Shown here: positions 19,301 through 27,968 of the stretch, one piece after another
How the letters are laid out: each line of letters begins with the position of its first letter
Numbering within the stretch: the first letter of the stretch is position 1
Source of the DNA: Mycoavidus cysteinexigens
GTDB taxonomy: Bacteria; Pseudomonadota; Gammaproteobacteria; Burkholderiales; Burkholderiaceae
Length of the DNA stretch: 64,000 nt
Assembly: GCF_003966915.1 (NCBI RefSeq)
Contig: NZ_AP018150.1
Coordinates: forward strand, 434,001 to 498,000
Reading direction: 5' to 3'
The notes under the pieces: model-generated
Databases searched by the model: none
Seen by the model: the letters and a program-made list of their open reading frames with translations, nothing else
Told to the model about the DNA's origin: nothing
Translations under genes and position numbers: made by a program

Positions 19301-20179
19301 CGCGTAGTATATTCGCCGCAAGGAGATCAGCTAGCGTCGGGGAGTGCTGACAAGACGGTGCGGCTGTGGGATGTGGAAAGCGGTGCGCCACTGCAGAAGT
19401 TAGAGGGGCATACGGCTATGGTTTATAGCGTAGCGTATTCGCCGCGGGGAGATCAGCTAGCGTCAGGAAGTCTAGATAAGACAGTCCGCCTGTGGGATGC
19501 GGAAAGCGGAGCGCCGCTGCAGAAGTTAGAGGGACATACGGCTGGAGTTAACAGCGTAGTGTATCCGCCGCGAGGAGATCACCTAGCATCGGGGAGCGCT
19601 GACAAGACGGTACGGCTGTGGGACGCAAAGAGCGGAGCGTTGCTGCAAAAGTTAGAAGGGCATACAAGTGAAGTCGTAAGCATAGCGTATTCGCCGCGAG
19701 GAGATCAGCTAGCGTCGGGGAGTTGGGACAAGACGGTGCGGCTATGGGATGTAGAAAGCGGAGCGCCGCTACAGAAGTTAGAAGGGCATACCGCTTCAGT
19801 TTATAGCGTAATATATTTGCCGCGAGGAGATCAGCTAGTGTCGGGGAGTATAGACGGTACGGTAAGGCTATGGAAGACGCAAACAGGTGAATGTCATATC
19901 CTCATTCAGGATAGTGGGCCGGTGACAATCCTTGCCTGGAAAGAGGTTTTGCATGGTCAGGGCTATTTAGGCATAGGTAGTCAGGATAGGTCAGTTCGGC
20001 AGTGGGAATTAAAAGAAGAGAAAGGGAAATATAGCGCATATTTTAACTGGAGTACGGGGCATAGCTTTTTGACAGTGAGAGGGGCGTTAATAGAAGGAAT
20101 AGAAGGGATAAGTGAAGTAAATCAGAAGCTGTTAAAGCAAAGGGGAGCCGTAGACAGTAAGGAATTGTTAGTGAATTAA
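16379..20179 (+). CDS. NLR-4: short N-terminus, NACHT, pentapeptide, 14 near-identical WD40 blades
   Basis: A 1266-residue STAND ATPase. The beta-rich motif VMQVNYGLINIPTVGSHN lies at 43-60. Walker A is GVAGSGKS at 161-168, Walker B FIFILDGYDE, and the winged-helix end has FIHKSVQDYLVARVLWEE. Pentapeptide repeats start near 574. The 14 WD40 blades (about 631-1210) are the most homogeneous in the window: the unit SPRGDQLASGS..DKTVRLWDVESGA recurs almost unchanged, also in DNA, while the residues between GH and the following V-S-V vary from blade to blade. That is the mark of recent blade amplification or gene conversion with diversification of one surface. The cap ends LLKQRGAVD. Recognition function is inferred. 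Confidence 0.95.
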   Translation: MLPINPNQTQPSLSSYFSQISSAFADAARTDSTDRLYEPAGSVMQVNYGLINIPTVGSHNEITVHYHSTGSDAELLREILRPLQCMAMQPNNAPLASLGIEGLQKKYLESLQKDREIKDALAMYIAPECTSITNIRERFSLEERVRDFLVSKEKKVLLLLGVAGSGKSTFNRYLARSLWEAYNKEANKSGQTPIPLFISLSSLKEPNANLVSEYLKKEGFTEGQIMDLKANYRFIFILDGYDEIKERTRLFYAENELDEWQAKVIVTSRPEYLGDRYERQFHPKGQAYLLQTYQLAPFSDLSIEEYVNKYKSTYPELGKRVSGYEEILERSEVKELIRNPFLLKLSLSELPALAEKYKDSNQHITRLALYDQFMESWFERSQDRLSGIRLTDAEQKAFHFLNKAFIKHGTKFSKDLAIEMYQAGLVHVTYSELLSYDESNAVTQDWRDKFLSDNNEKIKLLRFNAPLICRDDQYEFIHKSVQDYLVARVLWEELGTSGRMDPIAWLNRLNIVNDPAVLQFLTERVWQEAQLKSRLLSVVEQSKGEEDTQFERGAANAITVLVKAGVSFKGMDLKGIRIAGADLSYGMFDSAQLEKADLSEVKLRKSWLREANLSGAQMAGVQFGEWPYLQEESPVRSCAYAPDGQTYAVGLGSGQVNVYKTSNWEKIYTLEGHTDAVWSVAYSPRGNQLASGGEDETVRLWDVMSGAPLQRLEGEARAYGVLSVVYSPRGDQLASGNADKTVRLWDVESGALLQKLEGHTDFVLSVAYSPRGDQLASGGRDRMVRLWDVESGVPQQKLEGHTAAVYSVAYSPRGDQLVSGSNDWTVRLWDVESGALLRKLEGHVSGVSSVAYSPRGDQLASGSDDKTVCLWDVESGALQQKLEGHTNAVDSVVYSPRGDQLSSGGWDKTVRLWDVGSGVPVQKLKGHTAGVFGVTYSPRRDQLASGSLDKTVRLWDVKSGTQLQKLEGHTDFVLRVVYSPQGDQLASGSADKTVRLWDVESGAPLQKLEGHTAMVYSVAYSPRGDQLASGSLDKTVRLWDAESGAPLQKLEGHTAGVNSVVYPPRGDHLASGSADKTVRLWDAKSGALLQKLEGHTSEVVSIAYSPRGDQLASGSWDKTVRLWDVESGAPLQKLEGHTASVYSVIYLPRGDQLVSGSIDGTVRLWKTQTGECHILIQDSGPVTILAWKEVLHGQGYLGIGSQDRSVRQWELKEEKGKYSAYFNWSTGHSFLTVRGALIEGIEGISEVNQKLLKQRGAVDSKELLVN

Positions 20180-20199
20180 ATGAGTGTCTATCAGAGGGG

Positions 20200-20211
20200 A
20201 TCTAATTAGAT
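20200..20211. promoter_or_regulatory. Palindrome identical to the core of the higBA operator
   Basis: The perfect 12-base palindrome ATCTAATTAGAT lies 21 bases after the stop codon of NLR-4. The same 12 bases form the core of the 16-base palindrome in the higBA promoter at 57169-57184. It could be a second binding site for HigA or chance; no gene starts close by. Confidence 0.3.
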
Positions 20212-20279
20212 GTATTAGTCATTACTTAATCTGAGATTTCAATTATATTTCAGGCAACTGAGAGAAAGAAAAATCAGAT

Positions 20280-20498
20280 GAATTATGTGTATTATTTTCG
20301 GCTGACTTTAAGCCGATGCGTGATCTTTTGGTGTGGCAATTGGGCGGCGATGTGCTCAAAGTCAGTGCTCATGTGTTTGGTTATCTGATCATTGCTAAAG
20401 CCTCGCTGCGTTTTTATGTGTTAGTAGAAATTATCCAGTTCAGCTTACTGGTGCTATTTTGTGTATATGTATTTTTTCTACACAAAAGGGGAAGATAA
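20280..20498 (+). pseudogene. C-terminal fragment of a polysaccharide flippase-like membrane protein
   Basis: The frame reads FSADFKPMRDLLVWQLGGDV and then two hydrophobic segments, LKVSAHVFGYLIIAKA and EIIQFSLLVLFCVYVFFL, stopping at 20498. The sequence pattern reminds me of the C-terminal helices of Wzx/O-antigen translocases. No start region or the remaining transmembrane helices exist upstream, so this is a truncated remnant. The family call rests on pattern memory only. Confidence 0.35.
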
Positions 20499-20620
20499 AT
20501 GGCTGTAGTGTAAGTTTTTGGGGAGGGCAAAATAGGGCCATTTCTGCACTGAATGTTCTTTGACGAAAGATAGTGGCAAAGGTGTCAGTTGGAACCTAGA
20601 AAAACATGAATTTCGGAGCA

Positions 20621-20730
20621 AATAAAAAAGGCCTACATCGCTGTAGACCTTTTAAAATCTGGCTCCCCGACCAGGGCTCGAACCTGGGACCTGCGGATTA
20701 ACAGTCCTAGAAAATTTCTTTAAATATCAA
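20621..20730. repeat. Prophage attachment-like repeat, left copy
   Basis: This 110-base segment is nearly identical to 39942-40051. It contains a rho-independent-type hairpin (AAAGGCCTAC ... GTAGACCTTT, 20624-20654) and, at 20660-20704, the complement of the last 45 bases of a tRNA-Asn gene, from the GTT anticodon through the T arm (CCAGG-TTCGAGC-CCTGG) to the CCA end. The 5' half of the tRNA is absent, so it is not a working tRNA. The right copy follows an integrase gene, so both are best read as attachment sites. They bracket NLR-5, NLR-6, one lysis cassette and the integrase. Confidence 0.75.
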
Positions 20731-20749
20731 CAAATTAACGAAGAATTTA

Positions 20750-21594
20750 GTAACTTCTCAATAACCCGGGGCAACTGCCATGCAAAGTTGCCTGGTTTAG
20801 TCAGTACACTTTGTCAAAATCAGTGAAGCAGCTTGCTCTGAGAGCGCAACGAATTTTGCTTGTAAAAGCTAGATGGCAATGTTAAGTTTTTTCGCATCGC
20901 TCTCATTTTCTACGTATTTATGTTCTCCCCCACCCAGTTCAAGCTACCCGACATCCCACGAGAAGGACTCATGCCGAAAGAGCAAGGAGTACTCGCGTGG
21001 GCTGAACGGCTGGCAGAAATAGCGAATGGCTTGGAGTAGAAAAATGAGCAACTGAGGCAAAAAGCCGCACGACTCAAAAAAGCCAGGAGCCCATAACTTG
21101 ACGAGTGCTGTGTTGAAGGAACTTGTGGTGCCGTATGTCGCCGAAGTTGACCGAACGCCGACGATGTTGAAAGTGCTTGCATGGAGTGAGAGGTTGGTCG
21201 AAATCATCCATCACTTGCTAGAGAAAGAGGCGCACTTGAAAGATGAAGTCGCGGTACTCTAGGGGGAAAAGAAGCGCCCGAGGTTCAAGCCTAGTGTTAG
21301 AGCGCCCTGAGGTTCCACTCCACACCAACGACAGTGAACGCGACATTCGCGATCATGTGAAAAAGCAAAAGATCAGCGGCGGTACCCGAAGCGAACTCGG
21401 TCGGCAATGTCGCGATACCTTTTTTAGTTTGAAGAAGACCTGCCGCAAGCTGGGCATCTCGTTCTGGGATTACCTGACCGACCGTATTTCATGCAGCGAT
21501 CAAATTCCTTTTCTGCCTCATCTCGTCGAACAACGCATCACGGCTTCTGCTTAAGCAGTTTGCCGACGTTCGCCCCGGGTTATTGAGAAGTTAC
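20750..21594 (+). mobile_element. IS66-type element, internally deleted, with intact ends
   Basis: Perfect 23-base terminal inverted repeats begin GTAACTTCTCAATAACCCGG at 20750 and finish with the complement at 21594; the GTAA end fits IS66. Inside are pieces of a transposase: an N-terminal part ending LKDEVAVL, with stop codons, then EKKRPRFKPS joined directly to a C-terminal part (ERDIRDHVKKQKISGGTRSE, CRDTFFSLKKTCRKLGISFW) ending at 21554. The catalytic middle is gone. It cannot encode transposition but its ends could still be used in trans. No target duplication is evident. Confidence 0.75.
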
Positions 21595-21603
21595 AAAATC
21601 CGT

Positions 21604-22095
21604 TCCGCAATTGTCTCATAAACATGATCTTTAAGCCCTTAAGGGGCCTAAGTTTAATTTTTTTGCGGAATAAAAAAGATAGTTTAGTACAGGCTGTTCG
21701 GCTAATTTTCCGTAAAGCTTCTCTACTAATTCCTCGACGAAGTACTGCTGATGCTGAGAGCTGGTATCCACAACGACTCGGAAATACCACAACAGTTTGC
21801 CGTTTTCTAGGAATTTCGATGAATTACCATGGCGCAGGAGCAACCGTCCCTCTGCGTATCGCAAACATCCACCGGTAAGTCCCCCACAGCCAGCAATAAA
21901 AATGAAAAAGGATCTGCTTGCTTTCTGGCAAGCAGTCCACTAACGTTTAAATGAGTTTGTTTGTGTCTGGCCTGATGTATTAGGGCAGAATCTGATTCAA
22001 TATTTGCATAGTCGTCATTGTCGATGGCTGGTGGCAAAACGCGATACTAATCGTGCTTATGCAGGTCTGATCTGATTTATATGTAGGGGAAAATA
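21604..22095 (+). repeat. Upstream block of NLR-5, duplicated before NLR-1
   Basis: It aligns with 667-1126 upstream of NLR-1, including the TTCCGCAA ... TTGCGGAA inverted pair and the TATTAGGGCAGAATC segment. The ribosome site is TAGGGGAAAA, six bases before the ATG at 22096. Small open frames here are not conserved between the two copies. The conservation suggests a shared promoter and leader for the long NLR class. Confidence 0.6.
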
Positions 22096-25000
22096 ATGAG
22101 CCCGTCCTTACCAGAATCTGTTGCATCTAAACTCGGAGAGTTCTATCTAATTCAGGCTCGTGATCAAAGGAGGAGGAAGAATTTTGAAGTGGCGCTGGAT
22201 TTATACACGCGGGCGAAAGAAGTACTAACAGAAATGGCCCGCGAGCGCAGTCTAACAACACTATCGTGCGCGAAATCTGCTTTCAGAAGGGCTCGAGCCC
22301 CAGAGAGTCAGGCGGATATAACATTACGGACCCGAATTGCTGACGTCTATTTAGAACGAGGGGATGCATTCAAAGATTCGAATTTACCTGACAAGGCGTC
22401 GGCCAGTTATCATAAAGCGGAGGACTGGGGGCATCCTGATGCGCAGAAGCGCATGGACATTTTGAAAGATTTTTTCCCACGTGAAACGAAGTCTTGGTTG
22501 GGCCGCCGCGTAGGACACCTTAGGCAATCCGAGCCTTCCGCTGCTCATATTACTGCTAGTACCAGTACCAGTGCGGAAATAAATACCCTTCCCTTACAAT
22601 TTTTTCTCAAAAATTCACCCGTACTTGCGCCGGCAGTGAGGGCGCCACTCCCTGAAGTAGATGGCCGCGTTCTCAACATGCAGCACCTAGCGTATTGCCT
22701 GGCCGTGTTACCGTGCAATACGTCGGAACAGTTAGCCGAAGAGCCACAAGAGTTTGACCTCAACGCAGACGAGCGGATCTGGTCAGATGGCACCGTAAAT
22801 ACAGAGGAGGCAGATCGGTTATACAGACTTGCTATCGATGCTGTCGACGCGTTTTATGGCGATAGACTTAAAGACGCAGCGACCGTAGCCGAAATCGTAA
22901 TGTTAGCCCCTGTCCTGAAAAAAGGTATCTTTAGAAAATTGCTCGGTGAGCTCATTGATGGAGTTAGGGAGGGCACGCTGTTAGAGATCGACTTACTTGA
23001 CGGTATAGCTCAGATGATCCGCAGTGCAGCACCAAATTTCTTAGAAAATGGCGATTTAGTCAGCATCCTAGTAGCCTTAAGTGATCGCCTGAATAAAACG
23101 TTTGGTAAAAGTACCGAGGACCTTTATCGCTTGACCTATGTGGTATCTCTCGTGTTAGACGCCATGGCCGATAATAATTTAAAAGGCTTAGACCGCGAGA
23201 CTCTTCGTGAGCCCCTAATGGCTTATTTAAAAGGTTTAAAAGGTGACGTTGACCCACATTTGATTTATCAAGCCACCTACGCGTGTGAAGCCCTAAAGTA
23301 TGTCGAGGATAATGAAACCCCGTGTCAATCTGTGATACGCCGCGGGAGGGTGCTCGTCAAAGGAGTCTCAGGCCTGGTAAGCGCAGTCAAAGGCTTTGAT
23401 TTGGACAAATTCTTAACAAGCTGTGGGGATATTTTAGAAATAGCTGGAGACATTGGTGAAGTATTTGATGCATTTGAGAATGTTTATGGACAGTTTAGAG
23501 AATTATATGATAGCAGTCTGGAGTTTGCGGATTGCCTTAAAGAGGGCTTAAAATTTACGCGCAAACGCGCCTGGTATAAAGTGCTGCGTGGAGCGGATGA
23601 AATGCTGAAACAGCAGCGATTGACTGAGTTTGAGCAACTGGTGCGGCGGGCGCCTTGTTCCAAGGATAGAGCCTTTCAATGGGGCCTGAGTGAACGATTA
23701 GGTCAATTGGCGGCTGATCCCCGTTTGAAAGATGAAACCCGGCAAGGAGCTTTACATTTTCTGAGCGATCTTTATGAAAACGATAAGAAATGGGGAAAGT
23801 CGGCGAGTGTTAAGAAACGGATTATTGAGATCATCAGAAAATTGTCTGCTGCTGCTTCCCCAGTGGACAAGGCTGCAAAAGAGCTGTTAGGTCAGTTAGA
23901 AAATTCAGATGACGAGGACAGACAAGCTTTCTTTCAAGCGTGTAAAAATGCGCCCCTAAGCCCTTATCCGCTTTTTACCGAGCCATTGCCACCTGTTTTT
24001 CCAACTCTGCTTGATCGTGTTCAGCATAAGCCCGAAGTTGAACCTAGTTTACGCATATTGAAAAAAAGGCGCTTGGAAGCGTGGCCGCCGGAGGATAAAG
24101 CGCTGTATGTCTCACCCAAAGGCAAGGCCAGTCTTTACGCGACCGATACTTTCGAATTAAAGCCTAAGGTTGACGAATTTCTGGGAAGCAAAAAACAAGT
24201 GTTATTGTTGTTAGGTGATTCGGGAGGGGGTAAATCAATCTTTACCCGCTTCCTTGAAACACAGTTATGGGAAAAAGGCGGCGATTGTATTCCTCTATTG
24301 ATTACATTGCCTGATATTGATAACCCAGTGCATCAGCTGGTCGATAAACATTTGCGTAGAGAAGGTTTCAGCGAGCTGCAGGTTCAAGAATTAAAAGCAT
24401 ATCGCAAATTTGTCTTTATTCTAGATAGCTACGATGAAGGCCAGCAGACTCAAAATCTATATAAGGGCAACAAATTCAATCAGGCGGGACAATGGCAAGG
24501 CAAAGTAATCATTAGCTGCCGCACGGGGTATTGGGGAGCCGATGACCGAGCTCGCTTTGAACCGGATGATCCAAAATTGTTAGAGGAAGTGGTGATTGCG
24601 CCATTTGCAGAAAAAGAGATTACAGCGTATCGAGAGGCCTATGTGAAAGCCAATCCACTAGGTTGGTCAGTCGCGCACTACAAATACATGCTAGATAATA
24701 TTCCCAGCTTAAAAGAATTAGTGAGCAATCCTTTTCTGCTGCAGATTGCACTAAAAGTATTGCCGCGTTTAGTGAATCTGGAAAAAGATTTGTCTGATGT
24801 CCGCTTAACACGGGTAGCTCTCTATGACCAGTTCGTTGAACAATGGTTTGAGCGTGCGAAACAACGCTTCTTAGATGAAAAAAAATTCTCGGAGCAAGAA
24901 AAGAAAGCTTTTGAAGAGTTGCTTGACGAAGGGTTTACTCGGAATGGCATTGCATTTGTAAAGGGGCTAGCTGTTCAGCTTTATGAAAGGCAGGGGGTTA

Positions 25001-27720
25001 ACCCGATCGTTAGGTATGTCCGTTTTGAAGACAAAGGAACGTGGAAAGAAGAGTTTTTCGGCTTAGAAGATGAAAAGCGGCTGCTGCGTGATGCCTGGCC
25101 ATTAAACCGTAGTGGAGAGCGGCATCAGTTTCTCCATACATCGTTGCTGGAATATTTTGTGGCTCGTGCTGTGTTTGAACCGCAAAATATTGTGGGTCGT
25201 TCAGAGATGGTGCCTACACCAAAACCACCCCAGCTTCGCCGAGTCAGCTCTCAGCTTAGCATTGACACTCAAGCGGAGTCAGAAGAGGATTTAGCAGTTG
25301 AAACCCCTCTGCATGACTCCCTTTTAACTCGCAAGAATCTGATCAAATACCCATCGATCCTGTATTTTTTAGTCGAGCGAGCGCAGACAGAGCCAAAGTT
25401 CCGAGAACAACTCCGCGCTTTGATTGAGCACTCGAAAACTGATTCAGATTTTTGGAAAGGCGCGGTCGAGTCAGGTCAGGAAGCTGCAACCAAAGCAATT
25501 AAAAAAGCTGCAGCTAATGCAATCACGATCTTGGTTAAAGCTGGAGTGCAATTTAATGGTGTTGATTTAAAAAAGATTCAAGTGCCGAGAGCGGATCTCG
25601 GTTTCGGGGTCTTTGATCGTGCGCAGTTGCAGGGCGCTGATCTTAGGAAAGTTAACTTCCAAGGTGCGTGGTTGCGTGGGGCAAATTTGAGAGGGGCGAT
25701 TCTGAGAGGGGTTAACTTTGGTGAGCGGCCTAGTTTAGAGGTGCTTAGCGAGGTTAATGACTGTTGTTATTCACGTCATCGGCACAAGTTGGCTATTGGC
25801 ACGTTCGGTGGTGAGGTTAAGCTCTATCAAACAGATACTTTGGAGCAAATACATACGCCTATGCAGCATGGCCGTACAGTGACGAGTGTAGATTTTTCGC
25901 CGCCAGAAGGCCAGTTCCTGGCGTCGGGAAGCCTAGATGGGACGGTGAAGCTGTGGAGCGTGGAACTCGGAATTGGGTTACATACGCTTAGAGGGCACAG
26001 TGATGGGGTGTTGAGTGTGAGATTTTCGCCAAACGGTGAGTTTCTAGCGTCGGGGAGTCGTGATAAAACAGTGAGGCTGTCGAGCGTGGAATGCAAAGAA
26101 GAGCCGCGCATATTTAACGGACATATTAGTTGGGTGACGAGTGTAGATTTTTCGCCGCCAGAAGGCCAATTCCTGGCGTCGGGGAGTCTGGATAGGACGG
26201 TGAAGCTGTGGAAGTATAGAGATGAAGGTGAAACAGCGTGGCGTACGCTTGTAGGGCACAGTGATGGGGTGTTGAGTGTGAAATTTTCGCCAAACGGTGA
26301 GTTTCTAGCATCGGGGAGCCGTGATAAAACAGTGAGGCTGTGGAGTGTGGAACGCGAAGAAGAGCCGCGTACGTTTAAGGGGCATGGTAGATGGGTGAAT
26401 AGTGTGAACTTTTCGCCAAAGGGCGGGCTTTTGGCATCGGGGAGCGGGGATGGGACCGTGAAGCTATGGAGCGTGGAAAGTGGAGAAGTGTTGCATACGC
26501 TTGAAGGGCATAGTGGTTGGGTGAAGAGCGTAGATTTTTCGACAGACGGCGAGTTCCTAGCGTCAGGGAGTGATGATAAGACGGTGAGGCTGTGGAGCGT
26601 GTACGGTGGAGAAGCGTTGCATACGCTTGAAGGGCATAGTGGTCGGGTGAAGAGTGTGAATTTCTGGGCTCCAAACGGCGAGCTCCTGGCGTCGGGGAGT
26701 ACAGATGAGACCGTGAAGCTATGGAGGGTGGAAAACAGGGAAGTATTGCATACGCTCAAAGGGCATAGTAATGAGGTACTTAGTGTAAATTTTTCGGCAG
26801 ACGGTGAATTTCTAGTGTCGGGGTGTCGTGACAAAACACTGGAGCTGTGGAAAGTGAAAAGCGGAGAAAGGTTACGTAAGATTGACGACGGGCATAGTGA
26901 CAAAGTGAGTAGCGTGAATTTCTCACTGCCAGAGGGCAACAATACCCTGGCGTCAGGGAGCAGAGATGGGACAGTGAAGCTGTGGAACGTGGGAAGTCAA
27001 AATGAGTTGCGTACGCTTAAAGGACATAGTTGGGCGGTAACCAGTGTGAGTTTTTCACCGCCAAATGGCGAGCTCCTGGCGGCGGGGGGATGGGATGGGA
27101 GCGTGAAGCTGTGGGACGTGGAAACCGGAGAGGTGTTGCCATATATGTTTGAAGGGCATAGTGATGAGGTGACTAGTGTAGATTTTTCGCCGCCCGAAGG
27201 TCAGTTCCTGGCGTCGGGGAGCATGGATGGGACGGTGAAGCTGTGGAGCGTGGAACACGGAATTGGGTTACGTACGCTTAGAGGGCATCGTGATGGGGTG
27301 TTGAGCGTGAGATTTTCACCAGACGGTGGACTTATAGCGTCAGGGAGCCGTGATAAGACAGTGAGGCTTTGGAGAGTAGAAAGCGGAGAAGCGTTGCGTA
27401 CGTTTAAAGGTTTTGTTGGGAGGATCGATTCAATAGTTTGGCAAGAATCTCATGATAGAGGCATTAAAATGCTGGTGGCGGGCGGAAGAGGTCGCGCGGT
27501 CCATATTTGGAAAATAAAGCCCATAATAAGCATAGACAATGATCGGGAGGTTAGCTTACATTGGGTCTCATCTCAAAACGAACTGACCTTAACCGATATG
27601 TTTATTCAAGGCGCCCAGAGTTTAAGTCTAATGAATAAAAGCCTACTTAGGGAAAGGGGCGCGCGTGGTAATCCTGCCGAAACATCGGGGGAGCGCGGGT
27701 CCGGTACTAGTGACTGGTGA
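22096..27720 (+). CDS. NLR-5: TPR-like/helical, NACHT, pentapeptide, 14x WD40
   Basis: A 1874-residue STAND ATPase, closest in plan to NLR-1. TPR-like helices lie in the first 130 residues and the long helical module follows, with YQATYACEALKYVEDNE. Walker A is GDSGGGKS at 707-714; Walker B is FVFILDSYDE. The winged-helix end has FLHTSLLEYFVARAVFEPQ. Pentapeptide repeats start near 1155 and 14 WD40 blades cover about 1217-1808. A two-blade unit (VDFSPPEGQFLASGS followed by GVLSV-FSPNGEFLASGSRD) occurs three times, at blades 2-3, 4-5 and 12-13. The cap contains LSLMNKSLLRERGARG. Ligand and output are unknown. Confidence 0.95.
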   Translation: MSPSLPESVASKLGEFYLIQARDQRRRKNFEVALDLYTRAKEVLTEMARERSLTTLSCAKSAFRRARAPESQADITLRTRIADVYLERGDAFKDSNLPDKASASYHKAEDWGHPDAQKRMDILKDFFPRETKSWLGRRVGHLRQSEPSAAHITASTSTSAEINTLPLQFFLKNSPVLAPAVRAPLPEVDGRVLNMQHLAYCLAVLPCNTSEQLAEEPQEFDLNADERIWSDGTVNTEEADRLYRLAIDAVDAFYGDRLKDAATVAEIVMLAPVLKKGIFRKLLGELIDGVREGTLLEIDLLDGIAQMIRSAAPNFLENGDLVSILVALSDRLNKTFGKSTEDLYRLTYVVSLVLDAMADNNLKGLDRETLREPLMAYLKGLKGDVDPHLIYQATYACEALKYVEDNETPCQSVIRRGRVLVKGVSGLVSAVKGFDLDKFLTSCGDILEIAGDIGEVFDAFENVYGQFRELYDSSLEFADCLKEGLKFTRKRAWYKVLRGADEMLKQQRLTEFEQLVRRAPCSKDRAFQWGLSERLGQLAADPRLKDETRQGALHFLSDLYENDKKWGKSASVKKRIIEIIRKLSAAASPVDKAAKELLGQLENSDDEDRQAFFQACKNAPLSPYPLFTEPLPPVFPTLLDRVQHKPEVEPSLRILKKRRLEAWPPEDKALYVSPKGKASLYATDTFELKPKVDEFLGSKKQVLLLLGDSGGGKSIFTRFLETQLWEKGGDCIPLLITLPDIDNPVHQLVDKHLRREGFSELQVQELKAYRKFVFILDSYDEGQQTQNLYKGNKFNQAGQWQGKVIISCRTGYWGADDRARFEPDDPKLLEEVVIAPFAEKEITAYREAYVKANPLGWSVAHYKYMLDNIPSLKELVSNPFLLQIALKVLPRLVNLEKDLSDVRLTRVALYDQFVEQWFERAKQRFLDEKKFSEQEKKAFEELLDEGFTRNGIAFVKGLAVQLYERQGVNPIVRYVRFEDKGTWKEEFFGLEDEKRLLRDAWPLNRSGERHQFLHTSLLEYFVARAVFEPQNIVGRSEMVPTPKPPQLRRVSSQLSIDTQAESEEDLAVETPLHDSLLTRKNLIKYPSILYFLVERAQTEPKFREQLRALIEHSKTDSDFWKGAVESGQEAATKAIKKAAANAITILVKAGVQFNGVDLKKIQVPRADLGFGVFDRAQLQGADLRKVNFQGAWLRGANLRGAILRGVNFGERPSLEVLSEVNDCCYSRHRHKLAIGTFGGEVKLYQTDTLEQIHTPMQHGRTVTSVDFSPPEGQFLASGSLDGTVKLWSVELGIGLHTLRGHSDGVLSVRFSPNGEFLASGSRDKTVRLSSVECKEEPRIFNGHISWVTSVDFSPPEGQFLASGSLDRTVKLWKYRDEGETAWRTLVGHSDGVLSVKFSPNGEFLASGSRDKTVRLWSVEREEEPRTFKGHGRWVNSVNFSPKGGLLASGSGDGTVKLWSVESGEVLHTLEGHSGWVKSVDFSTDGEFLASGSDDKTVRLWSVYGGEALHTLEGHSGRVKSVNFWAPNGELLASGSTDETVKLWRVENREVLHTLKGHSNEVLSVNFSADGEFLVSGCRDKTLELWKVKSGERLRKIDDGHSDKVSSVNFSLPEGNNTLASGSRDGTVKLWNVGSQNELRTLKGHSWAVTSVSFSPPNGELLAAGGWDGSVKLWDVETGEVLPYMFEGHSDEVTSVDFSPPEGQFLASGSMDGTVKLWSVEHGIGLRTLRGHRDGVLSVRFSPDGGLIASGSRDKTVRLWRVESGEALRTFKGFVGRIDSIVWQESHDRGIKMLVAGGRGRAVHIWKIKPIISIDNDREVSLHWVSSQNELTLTDMFIQGAQSLSLMNKSLLRERGARGNPAETSGERGSGTSDW

Positions 27721-27968
27721 GTAGCTTTTTTTGGGGGGACTAATATACCTAAAAACAATTCGTCCAATCAAACTAAAGGACTATACGAGCCGCAAGCTTG
27801 TCTAGCATTTGTTAACTTTGAACAGGATGTGGGTTCGCGATAGGGTGTTCAAGCAAGTAGCGATGAGGTGGCAGAAGGTCAGTCAGAAGGTTAAGCTAAA
27901 TCGCAGGTATATCAGTTTGAAGTTTAAGAAGTGGCTTGGCAAACTAGAAGCAACTCATATGTACCATT

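Noticed and set aside
18400-19880. CRISPR-like regular DNA repeats
   Set aside because: The periodicity is that of WD40 blades within an open reading frame, without unique spacers of constant length.
20660-20704. tRNA-Asn gene here and at 39981-40025
   Set aside because: Only the 3' 45 bases are present; acceptor 5' strand, D arm and half of the anticodon stem are missing. They are attachment-site duplicates.
22096-27720. HET, TIR, protease or nuclease effector domain in NLR N-termini
   Set aside because: I looked for such motifs in all eight proteins and saw none; the modules are helical or beta-motif only.
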